Shown here in pieces: positions 1 to 4,672 of a DNA stretch of 5,555 nucleotides. Positions within the stretch are counted from its first letter, which is position 1, and each line of letters begins with the position of its first letter. The position numbers and the translations under genes were made by a program. The stretch covers positions 1 to 5,555 of the forward strand of contig JAHFBD010000032.1 of assembly GCA_023250175.1 (NCBI GenBank), read 5' to 3'. The notes beneath the pieces are model-generated. The model did not search any database and had not been told where the DNA came from. It was given only the letters and a program-made list of their open reading frames with translations. The DNA is from Candidatus Melainabacteria bacterium (GTDB lineage Bacteria > Cyanobacteriota > Vampirovibrionia > 2-02-FULL-35-15).

Positions 1-461
1 GACTGGTACCATTTGGAGAATATACCCCTTTTTCTAATATGCTCCCAGAGTTCTTAAAAAAATTAGCTTTTAATGTTATTGGGGAAGGATTTACTCCAGG
101 AACTGAAAACAAATTAACTAAACTACCGTTTGGAAAAGTTGGGATAAATATTTGCTTTGAGTTAATTTTCCCAGGAATTATACGAAATACGTCTCTTAAA
201 GGTGCTGACTTATTAATTAATTTATCTGATCTAAGTTGGTTTTCAAACAATTTTTTAAAGCAACAATTTTTAAGCTTTGCGATTTTTAGAGCTATTGAAA
301 ATAGAAAATATTTTGTTATTGCTGCAAATAATGGAATATCAGCTTTTATTGAACCTACTGGTAAAATCCAAAGTCAATCTATTCCTAATACCCAAGGGGT
401 TTTACTTGACTGGATAAATCTTTTACACAAAACAACTTTCTATACCCGGTATGGATGGTAA
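1..461 (+). CDS. lnt: Apolipoprotein N-acyltransferase, C-terminal part (5' end outside window)
   Basis: Lnt is an inner-membrane enzyme that moves an acyl chain from a phospholipid to the N-terminal cysteine of apolipoproteins, the last step of lipoprotein maturation. The frame is open from base 3 (LVPFGEY at the edge), so the ATG at 39 is internal and the gene starts upstream. About 152 residues of the periplasmic nitrilase-like domain are visible. They include the VPFGE motif, the region around the nucleophile (GINICFELIFP, Cys codon 153-155), a degenerate SNDAWF-type motif read here as SDLSWF, the RAIENR segment and NNGISAFIEPTGK. The catalytic Glu and Lys of the family's Glu-Lys-Cys triad lie outside the window. 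The protein stops at FYTRYGW, where most Lnt proteins continue (GDW...) into a final transmembrane helix, so that helix is missing. Bases 462-548 downstream hold no gene that I can see. The family call is firm; normal activity is not assured. Confidence 0.9.
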   Translation, partial: LVPFGEYTPFSNMLPEFLKKLAFNVIGEGFTPGTENKLTKLPFGKVGINICFELIFPGIIRNTSLKGADLLINLSDLSWFSNNFLKQQFLSFAIFRAIENRKYFVIAANNGISAFIEPTGKIQSQSIPNTQGVLLDWINLLHKTTFYTRYGW

Positions 462-548
462 ATATTAGAGAATCAGAAACCAGAAAATTCTAATAACAAT
501 TTATGCAAAATCAATACAGAAGTTCAATAAAGGGTATAAATTATATAT

Positions 549-1007
549 ATGATTAAACGTATAACGTTAACAATAAGTTTATTTATTCTATTCTTTTTAT
601 TGACTGTTCCTGCTTTTGCAAAAGAAGGACTTGTTAAGTTTAAATCTAATATTCCAGGGAAGAAAACAATAAGTGTTTTACTTGAAATTGCAATTACAGA
701 AGAAGAAAAAGCAAAAGGTTTAATGAACAGATCTCATTTGGCTCCAAACCGTGGAATGGTATTTATTTTTAGACCTGCAAAACAGGTCACGTTTTGGATG
801 AAAGATACATTGATATCTTTAGATATGATATTTATTAATAAAGGTAAAATAGTAAATATTGTTAAAAATGCAGAGCCAAATCAAACTCAAATTGTTTATC
901 CATCTGTGTTTGATACTAGTGAAGTAGTTGAGGTCAATGGAGGGTTTTCTGATAAGTATATGATAGAAATTGGTAACGAAGTCGTATTTAAAAATACCCC
1001 GAAGTAA
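549..1007 (+). CDS. Exported DUF192 family protein (first of tandem pair)
   Basis: This 152-residue DUF192 protein has a clear Sec signal peptide: MIKR, a hydrophobic core at about residues 5-20, then PAFA|KE with cleavage predicted after residue 24. No cysteine follows the cleavage site, so it should be a soluble periplasmic or secreted protein rather than a lipoprotein. The DUF192 hallmarks are GLMNR (57-61), GMVFIF (69-74), FWMKDT (82-87), SLDMIFI (90-96) and a C-terminal IGNEVVFK. The family is a small beta-rich domain with no established biochemical function, so none is assigned. A weak AGGG lies 14 bases before the ATG, and a TATAAA (535-540) lies 8 bases before it. Either a poor ribosome site or a very short leader is therefore possible. 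The next gene is a paralogue 19 bp downstream. Length and domain coverage look complete. Confidence 0.88.
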   Translation: MIKRITLTISLFILFFLLTVPAFAKEGLVKFKSNIPGKKTISVLLEIAITEEEKAKGLMNRSHLAPNRGMVFIFRPAKQVTFWMKDTLISLDMIFINKGKIVNIVKNAEPNQTQIVYPSVFDTSEVVEVNGGFSDKYMIEIGNEVVFKNTPK

Positions 1008-1026
1008 TTTTAATCATAGGCAGTAC

Positions 1027-1428
1027 ATGAGTTATAAAGATAAATCTGCTAGCTTGGCAATAATTCAAACCCAAAGCAATAAAGAAATTGTAGTATCTCT
1101 TGAAGTTGTTACAACTAATGTTGAAATGATCCAGGGATTAATGCATCGCCTATATCTTAAAGAAGATGAAGGAATGCTTTTTATAGTTAACCCGCCCCAG
1201 ATTGTTAACTTTTGGATGAAAGATACTCTTATGTCACTTGATATTATTTTTATAAATAATGGGCGAATTGTAAATGTTATTAAAAATACAATCCCGAATC
1301 AAGCACATACAATCTATTCATCTATTTTTCCTATTACAGAGGCTATAGAAGTTAAAGCAGGATTCTTAGACAAATACATAGTTGGAATTGGTAATAATGT
1401 TACCTTTAAAGGAATTGTCATACCTTGA
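1027..1428 (+). CDS. DUF192 family protein lacking a signal peptide (second of tandem pair)
   Basis: This is a 133-residue DUF192 domain protein and a paralogue of the gene just upstream. From GLM onward I count 51 identities in 92 aligned residues with no gaps. Shared blocks include FWMKDTL, IFIN, PNQ and the final IGN.V.FK. I chose the ATG at 1027 because ATAGG sits six bases before it and it leaves a whole domain. The frame also allows a TTG at 970 that would overlap the first gene by 38 bp, but the added residues are hydrophilic and look like nothing in the family. Neither start gives a signal peptide, so this copy is predicted cytoplasmic while its sister is exported. The likely origin is local duplication followed by loss of the export signal, or a duplication that never copied it. 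Biochemical function is unknown. It ends 33 bp before nnr. Confidence 0.83.
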   Translation: MSYKDKSASLAIIQTQSNKEIVVSLEVVTTNVEMIQGLMHRLYLKEDEGMLFIVNPPQIVNFWMKDTLMSLDIIFINNGRIVNVIKNTIPNQAHTIYSSIFPITEAIEVKAGFLDKYIVGIGNNVTFKGIVIP

Positions 1429-1461
1429 TAATATAGGTTAGAAAGAAGAGTACTTATTATA

Positions 1462-2946
1462 ATGCAAGAACTTGTAACCGCAGAACAAATAAGAAAATAT
1501 GAAGCTGACTTAATTGAAAAAAATGAAAGTGGCTTCTCTTTAATCCTAATGGAAAAAGCAGGACTTGGACTAGCTAGTATTATAAAAGATTTTAAAGAAC
1601 CATACTTAATAATATGTGGCAAAGGAAATAATGGCGGAGATGGTTTAGTAGCTGCTCGATATCTCTATGATCAAGGTAAAAAAGTTTTTATTATATTAAC
1701 TACGGAAGAACACTTATTATCTAGCGATGCAAAAACCAATTTTAATAAAATAAAAGACACTATTCAATGTTTGAAAATACAAAATATAAATAATGAAGAA
1801 TTATATAACTTAATTAATAATTCAAATACAATAGTTGATTGTTTATTAGGAACCGGTGTAAATAAGCCTTTGCCTGATTTATTTAACTGGATAATCAAAA
1901 CAGTTAATAATTCTAAGAAAGATATTGTTGCTTGTGATATACCTACTGGGTTAGATCCGGATACTGGAAATGTTGGTCTTTGTACAATTAAAGCAACAAC
2001 AACAGTAACATTTGCTTATCCAAAGATAGGCTTAATGCTATATCCTGGGAAAAAGTACGTTGGTAAAATCGAAGTTGTTGATATTGGGCTTCCACACATT
2101 AATTCAGACTACCTCTTATTAGATGACGATTTTATATGCTCTAATCTGCCACAGAGACAAAATGATTCTAATAAAGGTACTTTTGGTAAGACGTTGCTAG
2201 TATGTGGCAGCTCTAAATATCCTGGTGCAGCATTGTTAGCTTCTAAAGCAGCATCTTCAATTGGTTCTGGGTTAACTGCATTGTCTAGCGTGAAAGAAGT
2301 ATTTGAACAGATTACACCTGCTATTCCTGAAGTTATACATGTAGATTTTTCTATAGAAGAAATAATACAAGAAAGTATAAAATCACAAACTTTAGTAATA
2401 GGTCCTGGACTTACATGTACAAAAGAGATAGAAAAATTAGTTGTTGGTTTAATTGAAAGAGTAAATATTCCAATTGTGTTAGATGCAGATGGAATCAATG
2501 TTTTGGTTGGTAACAAATCTCTTATTCAAAATTGTAGAAATCAAATAATTTTAACTCCACACCCAAAAGAATTAGCACGATTATTAGGAATAAGCACTAA
2601 TGAGGTTTTGGAGAACAAAATTAAAATAGCTATTAACACTGCTTGTGATTTAGGATGTACTTTAATCTTGAAAGGGCCTGGTACTATCATTGCTACAAAG
2701 AATAAGAAGATATATATTTCACCATTTGCAAATGCTGCATTAGCGAAAGGTGGTACAGGTGATGTTTTAGCAGGGTTTATTGGTGGGCTTATTGCCCAAG
2801 GATTAATACCAGATATTGCTTCTTGTGTTGGTGTTTATTTACATGGACAAGCTGGAGAATTGGTTGCAGGAGATAAAACAGCATTTTCATTATTACCGCA
2901 AGACTTAATTACATATCTTCCACAGGTATTAAAAATTTATAGCTGA
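1462..2946 (+). CDS. nnr: Bifunctional NAD(P)HX epimerase / ADP-dependent NAD(P)HX dehydratase
   Basis: This 494-residue fusion repairs hydrated NADH and NADPH (NADHX, NADPHX). The N-terminal YjeF_N domain (about 1-215) interconverts the R and S epimers. The C-terminal ribokinase-like domain (about 225-490) dehydrates the S form using ADP. N-terminal motifs are GKGNNGGDG (53-61), VDCLLGTG (125-132), DIPTGLD (159-165) and the FAYPKIGLMLYPG stretch. C-terminal motifs are GTFGK (239-243), IGPGL (313-317), LDADG (340-344), TPHPKE (365-370), LKGPGTII (403-410) and the catalytic GGTGDVLAG (430-438, Asp434). The length is typical of the bacterial fusion and all expected blocks are present, so it should be active. 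A purine-rich GAAAGAAGAG lies 11 bases before the ATG. It sits 33 bp after the second DUF192 gene and 28 bp before the Nudix gene, which suggests cotranscription. No frameshift or odd codon use is apparent. Confidence 0.96.
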   Translation: MQELVTAEQIRKYEADLIEKNESGFSLILMEKAGLGLASIIKDFKEPYLIICGKGNNGGDGLVAARYLYDQGKKVFIILTTEEHLLSSDAKTNFNKIKDTIQCLKIQNINNEELYNLINNSNTIVDCLLGTGVNKPLPDLFNWIIKTVNNSKKDIVACDIPTGLDPDTGNVGLCTIKATTTVTFAYPKIGLMLYPGKKYVGKIEVVDIGLPHINSDYLLLDDDFICSNLPQRQNDSNKGTFGKTLLVCGSSKYPGAALLASKAASSIGSGLTALSSVKEVFEQITPAIPEVIHVDFSIEEIIQESIKSQTLVIGPGLTCTKEIEKLVVGLIERVNIPIVLDADGINVLVGNKSLIQNCRNQIILTPHPKELARLLGISTNEVLENKIKIAINTACDLGCTLILKGPGTIIATKNKKIYISPFANAALAKGGTGDVLAGFIGGLIAQGLIPDIASCVGVYLHGQAGELVAGDKTAFSLLPQDLITYLPQVLKIYS

Positions 2947-2974
2947 GTGGATCTGATAAACTTAGTTACGTATT

Positions 2975-3508
2975 ATGGAATTACAAGCATTTAAAGAAGA
3001 AAAAATTAGCTCACAAAAGGTCCACGAAGGAAAAATTTTAACTTATACTGTTGATAAAATAAGATTGCCAAGTGGGAGAGAATCTACTCGTGAAGTAATT
3101 ATTCATAATGGTGGAGTAACAATTGTTCCACAGCTTGACCAGAGCAAAATTGTTTTAGTAAGACAATTTCGATATGCAATTGGAAAAGTGTTCTGGGAAT
3201 TACCGGCTGGTACATTGCATCTTAATGAAGATCCTGTACTTGCTGCAAAAAGAGAATTAAAAGAAGAAACTGGATATATTGCAAACAAATGGGAATCATT
3301 AGGTATTGTGTATCCTCTTCCTGGCTATAGTACTGAAGTTTTATATTTTTTCAAAGCTACGGATTTAGTGGATGGTGAACCTGCTCCTGATCCTGATGAA
3401 AACATTGAAGTAAAAGTAATGGATTTAAAACAAGCTTGGTCTATGATAAAAGATGGTGAAATAAGAGATGCTAAGACAATTGCTGGCATAAGCCTTGTAA
3501 TGTTTTAG
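2975..3508 (+). CDS. Nudix hydrolase, ADP-ribose pyrophosphatase type
   Basis: This 177-residue cytoplasmic hydrolase probably splits ADP-ribose or a similar nucleoside diphosphate sugar into AMP and a sugar phosphate. The Nudix box is complete at residues 79-101, with G79, E85, then REL.EETGY; the REUXEE glutamates bind the metal. A proline 15 residues after the box (YPLPGYSTE, P116) is the usual marker of the ADP-ribose pyrophosphatase subgroup. The N-terminal half has the family's VRQFRYAIG and WELPAGT strands. No Shine-Dalgarno sequence is visible before the ATG; I chose it because the family N-terminus fits. It follows nnr by 28 bp, and both enzymes clear nicotinamide-derived metabolites, a sensible pairing though not proof of coupling. 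The stop codon lies two bases before the repeat array at 3511. The family is certain; the exact substrate is inferred. Confidence 0.92.
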   Translation: MELQAFKEEKISSQKVHEGKILTYTVDKIRLPSGRESTREVIIHNGGVTIVPQLDQSKIVLVRQFRYAIGKVFWELPAGTLHLNEDPVLAAKRELKEETGYIANKWESLGIVYPLPGYSTEVLYFFKATDLVDGEPAPDPDENIEVKVMDLKQAWSMIKDGEIRDAKTIAGISLVMF

Positions 3509-3538
3509 TTTTTAGATAACTTTAGCTTCTTTTTATAT

Positions 3539-3559
3539 GCTGCAAAACAAGTTTGCAGC
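3539..3559 (-). other. Small hairpin, repeat unit A
   Basis: The plus strand reads GCTGCAAA, loop ACAAG, TTTGCAGC: an 8-bp perfect stem with a 5-base loop. The matching hairpin in unit B is at 3653-3671 with the identical loop. The strand is given as minus because the B copy pairs better as minus-strand RNA, where one position becomes a G-U pair. Confidence 0.75.
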
Positions 3560-3588
3560 TTCCATCTGTCAATTCCTTTCACTTGAGC

Positions 3589-3616
3589 GGATTTACCGAG
3601 TAAATCGGATAAATCC
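3589..3616. other. Large bulged hairpin, repeat unit A
   Basis: The plus strand reads GGATTTACCGA, loop GTAAA, then TCGG, a single bulged A, TAAATCC. This gives 11 base pairs, one bulge and a 5-base loop. The unit B counterpart at 3701-3728 has the same stem length, bulge position and loop length, with three base pairs changed on both sides. Confidence 0.8.
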
Positions 3617-3652
3617 TATATCAGTTTAGATGACTTTAGCTTTTTTTAATAT

Positions 3653-3671
3653 GCCACAGACAAGCTGCGGC
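3653..3671 (-). other. Small hairpin, repeat unit B
   Basis: The minus strand reads GCCGCAG, loop CTTGT, CTGTGGC: 7 pairs including one G-U if it is RNA. On the plus strand that position would be an A-C mismatch, which mildly favours an RNA read from the etfB strand. The loop is identical to the unit A hairpin at 3539-3559. Confidence 0.7.
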
Positions 3672-3700
3672 TTCTATCTGTTAATTTTTTGCACTTGACC

Positions 3701-3728
3701 GGATTTGCTGGATAAACCAGACAAATCC
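3701..3728. other. Large bulged hairpin, repeat unit B
   Basis: The plus strand reads GGATTTGCTGG, loop ATAAA, then CCAG, a bulged A, CAAATCC. It has 11 pairs and the same bulge as the unit A copy. It lies 29 bases from the small hairpin, exactly as in unit A. Confidence 0.8.
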
Positions 3729-3737
3729 TTATCAGCT

Positions 3738-4520
3738 TTAGATAACTTTAGCTTCTTCGCGGAGGGCTTTCACAAGTGATGCAACTTTGTCAGGAATTTC
3801 ACCACCAAATATTTTAGCCTCTTTGCGGGATGGTGGGAGGTCCATATTAACAATCTCTGTTCTAGCTTTTAAATCTATGCTACTAGCCTCATTAGGGCTT
3901 TTTATACTAATCTCTTTTTTCTTGGCTTTCATTATTCCTGTAATTGATGCATATCGGGGATGATCTTCTCCCCTATCGCATGTAATTAATGCAGGCAATT
4001 GAACTTCAATAATTTCATGTGAACCCTCTGCTTCTCTGTCACAAACAACTATTTTTTTAGCTATATCGACCTCAGTAAATTTCATCACAAAACTAACATG
4101 TGTTATGCCTAGCTCTTCTGCTACAAATATAGGAATTTGAGTTGATTCTAAGTCAATTACCTTCTTTCCGCTAAGTACAAGATCAAACTGTAAATTCTTT
4201 AACTCATTTGCAATAAGCTTTGAAATAGTAAAAGGACAAGCATGCTCTAAAGAATCATCTTTTATAAAAACCGCTCTATCAGCACCCATTGCAAGCCCTT
4301 GTCTTATAGCCTCTTCAGTTCTACTTGGACCACAGGCAAGTAGTATTACTTCACCAGCATTTACTAATTCTTTTATCTTTAAAGCTTTTTCAATTGCAAA
4401 CTCATCATAGGGATTAATAATCCAGGTAATGCCTGTATTATCAATTTTGGTGGACTCAGGACTAATTCTAATTTTTGTTTCTGTATCTGGAGTTTGACGA
4501 ATTATAACTATAATATTCAT
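3738..4520 (-). CDS. etfB: Electron transfer flavoprotein beta subunit
   Basis: This is the 260-residue beta subunit of the cytoplasmic ETF heterodimer. It binds AMP (FAD in bifurcating types) and docks to dehydrogenase partners. The visible family blocks are INPYDEFAIEKAL (35-47), GLAMGADRA (75-83), the EtfB signature CDREAEGSHEIIEVQLPA (160-177), HPRYASITGIMKAKKKEI (187-204) and the classic C-terminus LREEAKVI. Length is normal. The nucleotide-binding stretch usually written DGDTGQV reads DLESTQI (123-129), which is divergent and could affect nucleotide choice. The start is supported by AAGGG six bases upstream, lying inside the end of the small membrane ORF whose stop is two bases before this ATG, so translational coupling is likely. 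The last codons are part of the repeat at 3737-3757. The gene converges on the Nudix gene and diverges from etfA. Confidence 0.95.
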   Translation of the reverse strand: MNIIVIIRQTPDTETKIRISPESTKIDNTGITWIINPYDEFAIEKALKIKELVNAGEVILLACGPSRTEEAIRQGLAMGADRAVFIKDDSLEHACPFTISKLIANELKNLQFDLVLSGKKVIDLESTQIPIFVAEELGITHVSFVMKFTEVDIAKKIVVCDREAEGSHEIIEVQLPALITCDRGEDHPRYASITGIMKAKKKEISIKSPNEASSIDLKARTEIVNMDLPPSRKEAKIFGGEIPDKVASLVKALREEAKVI

Positions 4521-4522
4521 TT

Positions 4523-4666
4523 TTATCCCTTGCTTTTCATTTCTTTAACTAGTTTTTTAATTCCTAGTGGTATTAAAGAAAATATTAATAAATTAAATCC
4601 AATAATGCCTATCGTTACAATAATTCCTAATTGCATTCCAGTCATATATTTATTGTATAAGATCAT
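4523..4666 (-). CDS. Small single-helix membrane protein upstream of etfB
   Basis: This 47-codon minus-strand ORF starts MILYNKYMTGMQLG. One hydrophobic segment at about residues 13-35 (IIVTIGIIGFNLLIFSLIPL) is followed by a basic tail (KKLVKEMKSKG). By the positive-inside rule the tail would be cytoplasmic. The stop lies two bases before the etfB ATG, and the etfB ribosome site is inside its last codons, the arrangement of a coupled two-gene operon. The ATG at 4666 is the first start after an in-frame stop at 4691-4693. It lies only six bases from the etfA start on the other strand. Internal ATGs at 4645 and 4636 would leave the helix intact and more room for a promoter. I do not recognise the family. 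A membrane anchor or partner for ETF is a guess; a regulatory leader peptide is the main alternative. Base composition is AT-rich enough that chance must be considered. Confidence 0.55.
   Translation of the reverse strand: MILYNKYMTGMQLGIIVTIGIIGFNLLIFSLIPLGIKKLVKEMKSKG
4527..4531 (-). promoter_or_regulatory. Shine-Dalgarno site of etfB
   Basis: The minus strand reads AAGGG, six bases before the etfB ATG and inside the last codons of the small membrane ORF. It is the best-placed ribosome site in the window and supports the etfB start and its coupling to the upstream ORF. Confidence 0.6.
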
Positions 4667-4672
4667 TATGTT
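4630..4672. promoter_or_regulatory. Candidate divergent promoter between etfA and the small ORF/etfB
   Basis: The two outward starts are so close that any promoters must overlap the coding sequences or each other. At 4651-4661 the plus strand reads TATTGTATAAG, containing TATAAG (4656-4661) as a -10 candidate for etfA. The same bases on the minus strand read CTTATACAATA, containing TACAAT (4657-4652), a 5/6 match to TATAAT, facing etfB. No convincing -35 was found (TTGCAT at 4631-4636 is weak and 19 bases away). From these elements etfA RNA would have almost no leader, and the minus transcript would begin next to the ATG at 4645. The AT-rich background makes false positives likely. Confidence 0.3.

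Larger units (their letters stand above)
3511..3757. repeat. Tandem repeat: two full 112-114 bp units plus a 21-bp partial unit in the etfB 3' end
   Basis: Unit A (3511-3624, 114 bp) and unit B (3625-3736, 112 bp) align end to end. A third, partial copy (3737-3757) is the last few codons of etfB on the minus strand. On the plus strand each copy begins TTTAGATRACTTTAGCTT. The first 28 bases of A and B differ at 3 positions, and the 29-base linkers between hairpins at 6 positions. The 2-bp length difference is exactly one extra base pair in a hairpin. The array fills the whole gap between the convergent Nudix and etfB genes. I see no long U-run directly after any hairpin on either strand, so these are not standard intrinsic terminators, although a role in ending or protecting both convergent transcripts is possible. 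No open frame of note lies here. Confidence 0.93.

Noticed and set aside
970..1026. TTG start for the second DUF192 protein, overlapping the first gene
   Set aside because: It adds a hydrophilic stretch not seen in the family; the ATG at 1027 has a nearby AGG and leaves a complete domain.
1314..1622. Minus-strand open frame across the DUF192/nnr junction
   Set aside because: It is antisense to two well-supported genes and matches no recognisable family; a shadow frame.
2109..2516. Minus-strand open frame inside nnr
   Set aside because: It is antisense to the conserved dehydratase domain; a shadow of the coding frame.
3539..3728. Intrinsic terminators for the convergent genes
   Set aside because: The stems are good, but none is followed directly by a run of U on either strand. 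They may still affect termination by other means.
3511..3757. CRISPR array
   Set aside because: There are only two full units of over 110 bp, with internal similarity throughout and no unique spacers.
3758..3800. Extension of the repeat further into the etfB coding sequence
   Set aside because: A shared ACAAG at similar spacing and an LV...AKVI echo in the unit B frame are suggestive, but similarity beyond 21 bp is no better than expected in AT-rich DNA.
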